DNA of 9,668 nt from a bacterium. GTDB taxonomy: Bacteria > Vulcanimicrobiota > Xenobia > RGZZ01. Under the pieces are notes generated by a model. That model was not told where the DNA came from and ran no database searches. It worked only from the letters and a program-made list of their open reading frames with translations. Both the position numbers and the translations under genes were made by a program. The stretch covers positions 1 through 9,668 of the forward strand of contig JAJXVI010000044.1 of assembly GCA_021782195.1 (NCBI GenBank), read 5' to 3'. This document shows, in pieces, positions 1-6,948 of the stretch. Within the stretch, counting starts at the first letter, position 1, and every line of letters starts with the position of its first letter.

Positions 1-108
1 ACGGAACGCGGAGAGGTTACGGCGGGCACAATCGCCCCGGTCGTCAGCAGTATCCAGAGTTTTCGCGACCAGTAGCTCGACGCTTCGGTACGATCCCAGA
101 CCGGCACG
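1..108 (+). pseudogene. flgK: Upstream part of flgK coding frame, broken by in-frame TAG
   Basis: Reading from base 1 in the same frame as the FlgK body gives a peptide ending SSIQSFRDQ, then TAG at 73-75, then LDASVRSQTGT running straight into the FlgK body. In FlgK proteins this region normally reads like (R/Y)DQ(F/Y)LD..R, so the stop stands exactly where an aromatic residue is expected. TAC or TAT to TAG is a single-base change. The frame is therefore the authentic N-terminal FlgK frame and continues beyond the left edge of the window. Either the gene carries a nonsense mutation, the base is a sequencing or assembly error, or the stop is read through. No ribosome binding site is visible before the GTG at 109 that would support a genuine restart there. 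Confidence 0.75.
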
Positions 109-1548
109 GTGGGAGGAACCAACGCCACATCAAATATGTACAGCCAGGTCAGCACCCTTTTTAACGGCTCGAGCAGCAACAGCGTCTCTCAACAGCTCGA
201 TACCTTTCTCAACGACGTCAACAGTCTCACCACGACGCCGCAGGATCTGGGATTGAGAACCACCGTCCTGGCCGATGCAAAGACCCTCGCGAGCACCTTC
301 AACCAGGGGTCGACGGGCGTTTCCAACATCCGAAGCCAGGTCGCCCAGGACGCGGGTTCAACTGTAAGCCAGGTCAACCAGCTCCTCTCGCAACTTGCGT
401 CCACGAACGTCTCGCTTGACCAGACGCAGATGCCAGCGGCACAGAACCAGGACCGACAGGCTGCCATCCTCAACCAGCTCTCCTCGCTCATCAATGTACA
501 GGTGATCAATGGCAATGGTGGCGTCCTCACGGTGTACCAGGGAGGTACGCCAATTGTATACGGAACCACCGCCCGTACCCTGTCGCTGACCACCGACACC
601 CAGGGCAACCAGGTGCTCACGACCGACAACGGGCGCACGCTTACGTCCCCCGGAGGCCAGATGGGGGCACAACTCGACGCGCTCAATACCGTGCTCCCCG
701 CCCTTTCGCAGAACCTCAACACTGTTGCGTCGCAGGTGATGGGCGCCACCAACCAGATTGTCACAAACAGTTACGACCTGTACGGTCAGCCTGGTGCCCC
801 CCTGTTTTCCGGCATCGGAGCCGGCGACATGAGCGTGGCCATCAGCGACCCGAGTGCGCTGGCGCTCGCCACTGCGTCGCTCACGAGCACAACCGGGGTC
901 AACGCAAACGGTTCCACTGTCGATAGCAGCGCGACACTGGCAAGTCAGAGCGGTACCTTCGCAACCTCGCCGTCCGGCTCCGGGGTGGTCAACGTCAACG
1001 GCACGAACATCACGTGGAGTTCCACGCAAAGTCTGGACTCGGTGCTGTCCTCCTTTTCAGCGGCCGGCGTCAATGCAACGTTCGATCCCAACACCCAGAC
1101 CATCACACTGGCACGCAATCCCTCCATTGGCACAGGCGCAGGTATCACCGTCACCGACGTTTCCGGCAACTTCACGGCGTTCACAAATCTGGGCGCAGCG
1201 ACCCTCAACAATGGGGTTCCCGGCGACGGCGGAGGCGCCACTGCACTTGCAGGTCTCTCAAGTACCGTCGTTGTGGGTACGCCACCCACGCAGTCGCTGC
1301 CGCAGAGCGTGTCCGGCTTCATGTCTAGCGTCGCTCAAAGCGCTTCCCAGGCACAGAACGATCAAACCACAGCGCAATCGCTCCTGACGTCGCTCCAGCA
1401 GCAGCAGGACAGCCAGGAAGGCGTCAATCAGGACGAAGAAGCGGCCAACATGATGTCATACCAGCAGACCTACGAAGCGGCCGTGGAACTTGCGCACGTG
1501 CAGGACCAGATGCTCAACACGCTCATCAACAATACGCTGGCGGGTTGA
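109..1548 (+). CDS. flgK: Flagellar hook-associated protein FlgK (HAP1), main body, 5' end missing
   Basis: FlgK is the first hook-filament junction protein, exported by the flagellar type III system and polymerised on the hook tip. The listed start is a GTG giving 479 residues, but it is only the first start codon after the TAG at 73-75 and is unlikely to be the native start. The usual FlgK N-terminus (about 100 residues, helical, with the SxxNxAxxGY-type region) lies upstream or outside the window. What can be seen is an N-terminal helical segment rich in Gln/Ser/Asn, a variable Thr/Gly/Ser-rich middle (about residues 130-390), and a classic FlgK C-terminus containing NQDEEAANMMSYQQTYEAAV and LNTLINNTL. 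That C-terminus is the diagnostic feature and forms the D0 coiled coil with the N-terminus. flgL follows after 13 bp, so the two are co-transcribed. The family is certain; whether the gene is intact is not. Confidence 0.9.
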   Translation: MGGTNATSNMYSQVSTLFNGSSSNSVSQQLDTFLNDVNSLTTTPQDLGLRTTVLADAKTLASTFNQGSTGVSNIRSQVAQDAGSTVSQVNQLLSQLASTNVSLDQTQMPAAQNQDRQAAILNQLSSLINVQVINGNGGVLTVYQGGTPIVYGTTARTLSLTTDTQGNQVLTTDNGRTLTSPGGQMGAQLDALNTVLPALSQNLNTVASQVMGATNQIVTNSYDLYGQPGAPLFSGIGAGDMSVAISDPSALALATASLTSTTGVNANGSTVDSSATLASQSGTFATSPSGSGVVNVNGTNITWSSTQSLDSVLSSFSAAGVNATFDPNTQTITLARNPSIGTGAGITVTDVSGNFTAFTNLGAATLNNGVPGDGGGATALAGLSSTVVVGTPPTQSLPQSVSGFMSSVAQSASQAQNDQTTAQSLLTSLQQQQDSQEGVNQDEEAANMMSYQQTYEAAVELAHVQDQMLNTLINNTLAG

Positions 1549-1549
1549 G

Positions 1550-1554
1550 AGGAG
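1550..1554 (+). promoter_or_regulatory. Shine-Dalgarno site of flgL
   Basis: AGGAG lies 7 nt before the ATG at 1562, directly after the flgK stop TGA (1546-1548). It decides the flgL start: the same frame is open further upstream inside flgK, but only this ATG has a well-placed site and gives the conserved MRITQ N-terminus. Confidence 0.8.
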
Positions 1555-1561
1555 AAAGAGA

Positions 1562-2482
1562 ATGCGCATCACACAGGCGAACCTGCTCCTCTTCAACACC
1601 CAGAACCTCCAGCAACAGCAACAGCGACTGGTCACTTTGCAGGAACAGGCTGCAAGTGGAAGTGCACTGCTCGACCCCACCGCGGATCCGTCGGCCTACA
1701 GCCAGTCGCTTACACTCCAGCACGCCCAGTCTGCGGCCACCAGCCTCGACAAAACCTCTCAGCAGGTACAGGAGATGATGGGGACATACGACAACGTGCT
1801 GGGTCAGGTCGAACAGAATCTGGCGTCCGCCAAGTCTCTTGCGCTCGAAGCCACCTCCCCTTCCATGGATTCACAGACCCGGCAGGCGCTCCAGAACCAG
1901 GTCAACGACCTTCTCAACCAGACTGTGTCGCTCGCAAACTACAGCGACAGCGGACGCTATATCTTCGGGGGATCAAAGAACGGACAGCCGCCGTACACAT
2001 CAGTCAGCGGAACCAACGGTGTCACGAGTGTGACCTTCACGGGAGACCAGAGGACTCAGAGTGCCGTGTTCGACAACGGCGTGACCGTGGCGTCAACCGT
2101 TTCGGGCACCGACGTCTTTGGAAACCCGCCGGACAACGCCAGCAGTGCCATTGGAGCCTTGATTTCCCTGCGCGACGGCCTGGCAAATGGTGACCAGACC
2201 TCGATCAGCAACTCCGCCAATGCACTTGACAACGCCTCCAACCAGGTCCTTGCGGTTCGCGCGGAAGTTGGCGTGCGCACACAGCATCTGCAGTCCCTCG
2301 ACACCTTTCGCCAGCAGGTAGAGGCGCAACTTACCAAGAGTCAGGCCAGTGTTTCTGACACGAACCTGCCGGCGACGGCCACGCAGCTTGCCAGCCAGCA
2401 ACTGGCATACGAAGCCGCGATCAATGTGACCTACCAGATGAACCAGCAGATGTCGCTCCTGACGCAGATGTCCAAAGGCTGA
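1562..2482 (+). CDS. flgL: Flagellar hook-associated protein FlgL (HAP3)
   Basis: FlgL is the second hook-filament junction protein, sitting between FlgK and the flagellin filament, and belongs to the flagellin superfamily. The 306-residue product has the usual FlgL length. The N-terminus MRITQANLLLFNTQNLQQQQ is the flagellin-type D0/D1 helix. It is followed by the conserved stretch LLDPTADPSAY, equivalent to the 'P(S/A)DDP..A' element, and by YIFGGSKNGQPPY, the typical FlgL 'Y(L/I)F(G/S)G..' motif at about residue 130. The C-terminal helix (about 265-306) contains DTNLPATATQLASQQLAYEA, equivalent to the flagellin/FlgL 'D.D..EA...L...Q..Y.A' signature. It is translated from an ATG with an AGGAG site and is very probably co-transcribed with flgK. 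No clear terminator was found in the 75 bp before the convergent neighbour. Confidence 0.93.
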   Translation: MRITQANLLLFNTQNLQQQQQRLVTLQEQAASGSALLDPTADPSAYSQSLTLQHAQSAATSLDKTSQQVQEMMGTYDNVLGQVEQNLASAKSLALEATSPSMDSQTRQALQNQVNDLLNQTVSLANYSDSGRYIFGGSKNGQPPYTSVSGTNGVTSVTFTGDQRTQSAVFDNGVTVASTVSGTDVFGNPPDNASSAIGALISLRDGLANGDQTSISNSANALDNASNQVLAVRAEVGVRTQHLQSLDTFRQQVEAQLTKSQASVSDTNLPATATQLASQQLAYEAAINVTYQMNQQMSLLTQMSKG

Positions 2483-2557
2483 GCCCCACCGCATTTCACC
2501 CGGCGCATTGAGGGAATCGCACACAGTCCGGCGTCGGATGCCAGAAGGCTCGGTTCC

Positions 2558-4936
2558 TCAGGAATTCGCGGTGAGGCCGCAAGCGCGACGACGACGAAAC
2601 ATCGCCCCACCCCAGACCAGCAGGAGAACCAGCCACGAAACAGCGGAAACCGACTCGGCTACAAGCAGGAAGCGCGGCCGATAGACCAGTCGAAACCGCT
2701 GACGCCCCTTCTCCAGGGGAATACCGCGAAGAATGTAGTCCGCCGGCATGACCTGATACCGGCTCTGGGCGCTTCCCGCAAGCGGTTCCGCGACCCAGTC
2801 CCGTGCATAGGCATCGGTGACAACGAGAAGCGCAGGACGATCAAGTACCCCCTCGATCGTCATCGAGTCCGAGTCTTCCGACACCACCCGCATCGTACCC
2901 CGCACACCTTCGACCGGAGCCGGTACCGGTTGTGATTCGAGAATGACCTCGTGTCGAGGGTCGAACCCTTTCTGGGAAAGGGCAGCGAGAATTGCCGGCT
3001 CACCGTGCATGACCGTACAGTGACCGACAAGCATCAGGCGCGGACACGCGCCATGCAGGTCGAAGCTACGCATGCCGTCCTGGCCCGCGTAGTATACCCT
3101 GTCAAGGCGCAGCATCTGAACGTACAACGGGTGAACGCCCCTGAAGGCAAGAAAATCACGGTCGTAGACGTGAAGAGGGAGCTGCTGGGTGTAACGGATG
3201 AAGTCAAGATAGCGGGCAAGAGGGTCCGGATCGAGTCCCCAGACATTCCGAGCTCCAGTCAGAAGCCCCCCATTCGGGTCGCTGAGCCATTCAAGAATTC
3301 GATCACCGGGTCGGCGACTGTGGAATCGATTGACCGAGGCCTGATAACGCGCCATTGAAAACGTTGCGCACAGGCTGCCTGAAAAATTAAACACCTCGAG
3401 GATCGCCATCACGGGAAGCACATACAAAACGGCCCGGTGACGTCTGGCAAGCATAAGCACGCAGGCAACAAGGGCGAAAATTGCCGCCGCAACCAGCAAC
3501 GAAGAGACAGCAAGTGCCCTCGCCTTCTGACTCCCAACAAGAGGGCCGGGCAGCCATACCGGGCCGCCGAGCAAGGTTTGCAGAAGACCCAGTGCGAGCG
3601 GTTGACGGGTAAACACAGCGTGAACGCCCCAGGCTCCCCCGGCAAATGCAAGCGCGACCAGGAACAGGCTGCCAGTGGTTCGACGCCCCACAGGATGACG
3701 ATGCCCGAGATCGTCAAGACCGAGTTCGGCCAGTCGGTTCAAGAACAACGTCATGTAGAATACAAACTTGGACGGCCCGCGCAAGAGGCTGAAACCAGGA
3801 AGAGGACAGAGAAACCGGTAAAGAGGGGTCGCCTTGCCGAGCGCCGCCACCAGGAGCGCCACCACCATCCACAGCGCGACCCGTGCGCCGGGGGTCCGCA
3901 CACGGAAGGCTCCAAGAAAGGCGAGAACCACGGCTGTCACGCTGACGAACATGCAGCATTCCCAGAAATAGAAGCGAGACGTATACCAGTAGGGCACATT
4001 GACCATATCGCCAAACAAACGCGGAGCAAAGAGCGTCAACAACTCCACGGGTGGCAGCGATGCGTCGACCACCATCTTGTAACCGGACATCGAGACCCGC
4101 GCACCTTCACGCGCCGCCTCGAGCCCGGGAATAATCTGTCCGGCGGCAAGCAAAGCCCCGAAAATGTAGACCAGGACAAGCATTCCCAGACCGCGCCAGG
4201 AAGCCCCGGATATCCAGAGACGAAGAGACGCGTAGGCAAACACGACCAGCGCTCCGTCGAGCGCGTACTGAGGATGTCCGGCAAGCAGCTGCATTCCCAG
4301 GGCAAAACTTCCGAGCACGAGTCCCCGCCGCTCGCCAAGAAGGCATCGGTCAGCCGCAAGCAACAGCAATGGAGTCCACGCAATGGTCAGGATGGTTGGC
4401 AGATGCCCCGCGTAGAGATGGCCGAAAACGCTTCCACCAAACATCGTCAGAACTGCGCCCATCGTGGCCGGCACGACGCGGCGGCCGTCGGCGCGGCTCC
4501 AGAGGAAAGTGAAAACGCCAAGCAGCAGGATGTGACTCACGAAACTGAGATTGATTGCCATCCCCAGCGGCAGAACCAGAAAAATGAGGTTCGGCGGATA
4601 GAACATCGCCGACTCAAAATTGGCGAGAAACGGCATCCCGCCGTAGATCTGCGGACACCAGGCAGGCCAGTGACCGTGAAGGATTTCGCGCGTAGCGAAA
4701 GCCCGATACGGCAGAAAGATGTGCCAGGTATCGGTGCGGGGGGCCGAGAGCACGCGGCCGGGGTTGGACAGTACCCCACAAAACATGAGCAACGTGCACG
4801 CCAGCAGCACGGTCAAACCCCACAGGTCAGCACGACGTGCATCCGCCTCGGCGTCAGGGGGACGCAACCACTTCGCAGCAGCGAAAAAAAGCGCTTTGAA
4901 TCGAGCAGACACTGACGGTCGGTCAGGAATCCTCAA
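2558..4936 (-). CDS. YfhO-family multi-pass membrane protein (GT-C-like glycosyltransferase)
   Basis: A 792-residue integral membrane protein resembling the YfhO family, whose Bacillus member takes part in glycosylating lipoteichoic acid. Its N-terminal cytoplasmic stretch precedes a first membrane helix near residues 39-55. The family core follows: DTWHIFLPYRAF (about 69-80), then GHWPAWCPQIYGGMPFLANF with AMFYPPNLIFLVLPLG (about 88-125), a loop-to-membrane region with AGHLPTILTIAWTPLLLLAA (176-195) and AGHPQYAL (219-226). More hydrophobic helices come next, then LRGPSKFVFYMTLFLNRLAE. The C-terminal soluble domain ends in YILRGIPLEKGRQRFRLVYR, a last helix and an Arg-rich tail. The acidic residue of DTW is the probable GT-C catalytic or metal position. 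The start is uncertain: TTG at 4936 overlaps the preceding ybjN-like gene by 14 bp, while GTG at 4912 gives 784 residues and follows its stop by 10 bp; neither has a good ribosome binding site. The donor is probably a polyprenyl-phosphate sugar and the acceptor is unknown. Confidence 0.82.
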   Translation of the reverse strand: MRIPDRPSVSARFKALFFAAAKWLRPPDAEADARRADLWGLTVLLACTLLMFCGVLSNPGRVLSAPRTDTWHIFLPYRAFATREILHGHWPAWCPQIYGGMPFLANFESAMFYPPNLIFLVLPLGMAINLSFVSHILLLGVFTFLWSRADGRRVVPATMGAVLTMFGGSVFGHLYAGHLPTILTIAWTPLLLLAADRCLLGERRGLVLGSFALGMQLLAGHPQYALDGALVVFAYASLRLWISGASWRGLGMLVLVYIFGALLAAGQIIPGLEAAREGARVSMSGYKMVVDASLPPVELLTLFAPRLFGDMVNVPYWYTSRFYFWECCMFVSVTAVVLAFLGAFRVRTPGARVALWMVVALLVAALGKATPLYRFLCPLPGFSLLRGPSKFVFYMTLFLNRLAELGLDDLGHRHPVGRRTTGSLFLVALAFAGGAWGVHAVFTRQPLALGLLQTLLGGPVWLPGPLVGSQKARALAVSSLLVAAAIFALVACVLMLARRHRAVLYVLPVMAILEVFNFSGSLCATFSMARYQASVNRFHSRRPGDRILEWLSDPNGGLLTGARNVWGLDPDPLARYLDFIRYTQQLPLHVYDRDFLAFRGVHPLYVQMLRLDRVYYAGQDGMRSFDLHGACPRLMLVGHCTVMHGEPAILAALSQKGFDPRHEVILESQPVPAPVEGVRGTMRVVSEDSDSMTIEGVLDRPALLVVTDAYARDWVAEPLAGSAQSRYQVMPADYILRGIPLEKGRQRFRLVYRPRFLLVAESVSAVSWLVLLLVWGGAMFRRRRACGLTANS

Positions 4937-5375
4937 GATGATACGGACGGTTCACCCACCGCCAGAAACTGAAGCTGAGTGCCATGACCATCATGGCCCA
5001 GTAGTCGAAGAACTCTTGATGAATCCCCTCTTCGAAATCGAGGGAGGCCTTCAACACGATCTGGCCGCGCGACTCCCCCTTTGGATGAACAAAGAATGCG
5101 TTCACCATGAGGGAACGAGCCGCGCTGTTCCATTCGTTGCAATCGAGGATGGCCCGTCCCCATTCGTCCCGTGGAATCTTTCGAGCACTGATCGATTGAA
5201 GGTTCAACACGTCCTTCGCCAGGAACACGAACCAGAACTCGATGTCGCTCTGAGCCTCCTCGTCGTAGCGGAAGGCGATGCGATAGTCCCCGTCACTGTC
5301 TACCATATAGCGCAGGGAATGTGAATGCAGGAAGTTCTCGATGATACTTCGATCAAACTCGACGACCGACGACAT
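4923..5375 (-). CDS. YbjN domain-containing protein
   Basis: A 150-residue acidic soluble protein of the YbjN family, whose fold resembles type III secretion chaperones; the biochemical role is not established. The family pattern is clear: VDSDGDYRIAFRYDEEAQSD (25-44) and IEFWFVFLAK (45-54), then ARKIPRDEWGRAILDCNEWN (64-83), GQIVLKASLDFEEGIHQEFF (104-123) and FSFWRWVN near the C-terminus. The start is the ATG at 5375 because an extended AGGAGG-type site lies just upstream; a TTG at 5408 would add 11 residues without support. The gene begins 54 bp after the Hsp70-like gene and ends inside the possible start of the YfhO-like gene, so all three are probably one transcript. Pairing with an Hsp70-like gene suggests an adaptor or chaperone role, but that is inference. 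Confidence 0.87.
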   Translation of the reverse strand: MSSVVEFDRSIIENFLHSHSLRYMVDSDGDYRIAFRYDEEAQSDIEFWFVFLAKDVLNLQSISARKIPRDEWGRAILDCNEWNSAARSLMVNAFFVHPKGESRGQIVLKASLDFEEGIHQEFFDYWAMMVMALSFSFWRWVNRPYHLEDS

Positions 5376-5377
5376 GG

Positions 5378-5389
5378 CCTCCTCCTCCT
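5378..5389 (-). promoter_or_regulatory. Extended Shine-Dalgarno site of ybjN-like gene
   Basis: On the minus strand this reads AGGAGGAGGAGG, four tandem AGG units, ending 2 nt before the ATG at 5375. A register with the AGGAGG core at 5384-5389 gives an 8-nt spacing. It is unusually strong and fixes the start against the upstream TTG. Confidence 0.85.
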
Positions 5390-5429
5390 GTTCCTTGCAG
5401 ATTCTCAACCCCCGGACAGGGCTCGAACG

Positions 5430-6884
5430 TCAATCGCACGTGTCTTCCTCCAGAAGTTCCTCGATCTGTCGTAGAATCTCCCGCTCATCGTCGTCGAGTG
5501 CGCGCCGTGGAGGGCCGGCGTCAGGTGTACGCGCGGTATTCAACAACTGCTTCACGTCGTCGACTTCGGACCTTCTGAAAGGACCCTCCCTCGACTGCAC
5601 CCGCAGGTCGAGCAGGTGATCAATCTGCCGCACCACATCAGCGTCGTTTCGGGAAGGGGCAACCAGAGACTCGTCTCGCGTCGAGGGGTCACCGTCACTT
5701 CCACGAAAGGTCGCGCCGGGCCTGGAACGCAGTCTGGGCGAGTCGACAACGTCGGCGACACCGCACCCAGGCAAACTCCCGGACCCTGCAGTCCGGCGAG
5801 GAAGGTCCGGCTGCAGGCCGATCGCCGCACCACGACAGACGACAAGGTCAGGCTCGTCGAGCGTCGCAAAGACAAGACCCGTCGCGGCCTCCACGAGCGG
5901 GCGAACAAACGGCAGACAGACGACTCCCCCGACCATCAACCCGCTTACGGCGGTCGCTCCCGACAGGTTGCGGACCTCATCGAGCACGCGTGCGCATGAC
6001 TCTACGACGAGGTCGAGTTGTGAACTGATGATCTGTTTGAATCGGGCGCTGGTCAGGGAGTACGGGCGTGACTCGGAAAAGGGAACGACGGCTTCGACCC
6101 GTTCCGACGCCCCCACTTCGCGAGTCAGTCTTCGACAGAACTGCCGAAACGCCAGGGCAACAGCCTGGTTGGTCTCGTCTCGCGGCGAACTGGTCAGGCG
6201 TGAAAAAAGTTCCGGCGACGTGGTGGATAGAAACTCGAGACAGTCTTCCTCCACAACGGTTTCAAAGCGCCCACCGCCGACGTCCGGCAGGACTCGCGGT
6301 TCACCAACGAGCAGGTAGTCCTCTCGGAGACGGGCCACCACGGCAACCCTGAGTGCTTCCGCTGCCACGTCGCAGACGACCAGATGCCGATCCGCGCTTT
6401 CCGAAGCCGCACCGACCGCCCGACGATAGACCGCCGCGGCAACGGGTTCCGCCAGTGTCTCGGCCGTTCGAAATCCGGCCGACCTGACGAGGTTCTCCAA
6501 AAACAACCGGTGGCCCGTGGAAGCTCGCGCGGGCACAGCGACGATGGCGGCCGCGAACTCGCGCCCCTCGGCCTTCTCGACCTGCGACTTCATGAATCGG
6601 ATCATCTGAAGCGTCAGGTCCTCGGCGGAGTACGACCGCTCGCGCATTGCGTAGAGCTTTCCCTGGCCAAGGGCCGTGGTGAAGCCACTGCAGAAACCGG
6701 AGTAGCCCTCCAGACACAGACAGTCCGCCACGGTTCCAAAAGCGAGGCTACCGTCATCGCACAGGCAGGCAGACGTGGGAAACGTATAGACCACAGGCCT
6801 GTCGCGCAGTGGATATGACACGATCTCGCAATCACTCACCGCAACTCGACAGAACGTACTCCCGAGGTCGATTCCCAGCCTCAC
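5430..6884 (-). CDS. Divergent Hsp70/DnaK-like protein, ATPase-domain only, with acidic helical tail
   Basis: A 484-residue protein whose first 360 residues follow the Hsp70/actin ATPase fold. Visible elements are the phosphate-1 loop GIDLGSTFCRVAV (4-16), AAAIVAVPAR (111-120, DnaK 'AVITVPA'), SAGFRTAETLAEPVAAAVYR (135-154, DnaK 'AGL....NEP.AAALAYG'), TSARFKQIISSQLDLVVESC (278-297), the adenosine motif LMVGGVVCLPFVRPL (316-330) and CRGAAIGLQ (350-358). The phosphate-2 loop is degenerate: DVAAEALRV (172-180) stands where DLGGGTFDV is expected, and the position of the DnaK catalytic Lys70 appears to be Thr. There is no normal substrate-binding domain; instead about 120 disordered, charged residues end in a helical acidic tail. 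It carries 15 cysteines, seven of them within residues 12-65. The start is GTG at 6884, with GGAGGT 10 nt upstream. It is followed by the YbjN gene and lies downstream of the suf genes after a 580-bp gap. It could be a specialised or inactive Hsp70; a role in Fe-S assembly is only a guess from location. Confidence 0.83.
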   Translation of the reverse strand: MRLGIDLGSTFCRVAVSDCEIVSYPLRDRPVVYTFPTSACLCDDGSLAFGTVADCLCLEGYSGFCSGFTTALGQGKLYAMRERSYSAEDLTLQMIRFMKSQVEKAEGREFAAAIVAVPARASTGHRLFLENLVRSAGFRTAETLAEPVAAAVYRRAVGAASESADRHLVVCDVAAEALRVAVVARLREDYLLVGEPRVLPDVGGGRFETVVEEDCLEFLSTTSPELFSRLTSSPRDETNQAVALAFRQFCRRLTREVGASERVEAVVPFSESRPYSLTSARFKQIISSQLDLVVESCARVLDEVRNLSGATAVSGLMVGGVVCLPFVRPLVEAATGLVFATLDEPDLVVCRGAAIGLQPDLPRRTAGSGSLPGCGVADVVDSPRLRSRPGATFRGSDGDPSTRDESLVAPSRNDADVVRQIDHLLDLRVQSREGPFRRSEVDDVKQLLNTARTPDAGPPRRALDDDEREILRQIEELLEEDTCD

Positions 6885-6894
6885 TGACGCAGGT

Positions 6895-6900
6895 ACCTCC
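6895..6900 (-). promoter_or_regulatory. Shine-Dalgarno site of the Hsp70-like gene
   Basis: GGAGGT on the minus strand, 10 nt before the GTG at 6884. It supports the GTG start, which also places the phosphate-1 motif LGIDLGST at residues 3-10, as usual for Hsp70 proteins. Confidence 0.7.
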
Positions 6901-6920
6901 AGGCTACAGGAAAATGCACG

Positions 6921-6948
6921 GCCTCTTTGTGAGGCTTGTGAAACTCAC
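6921..6948 (-). promoter_or_regulatory. Cluster of small repeats upstream of the Hsp70-like gene
   Basis: On the plus strand TTGTGA occurs twice with 9 bp start-to-start spacing (6927-6932 and 6936-6941). GTGAG (6929-6933) and CTCAC (6944-6948) form an inverted pair, and GCCTC (6921-6925) with GAGGC (6931-6935) can form a 5-bp hairpin with a 5-nt loop. All lie 37-64 nt before the GTG of the Hsp70-like gene, where an operator or a leader hairpin could be. The elements are short and may be chance. No CIRCE element and no convincing sigma-32 or sigma-70 promoter were found here. Confidence 0.25.

Noticed and set aside
358..1029. Minus-strand open frame of 223 residues inside flgK
   Set aside because: No homology pattern, no ribosome binding site, and fully covered by the FlgK frame with its recognisable C-terminus.
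3437..4915. 492-residue open frame on the plus strand opposite the YfhO-like gene
   Set aside because: It lies wholly antisense to a well-supported membrane protein, and its translation is rich in Arg/His/Gln/Glu with no recognisable domain, as expected of a mirror frame in GC-rich DNA.
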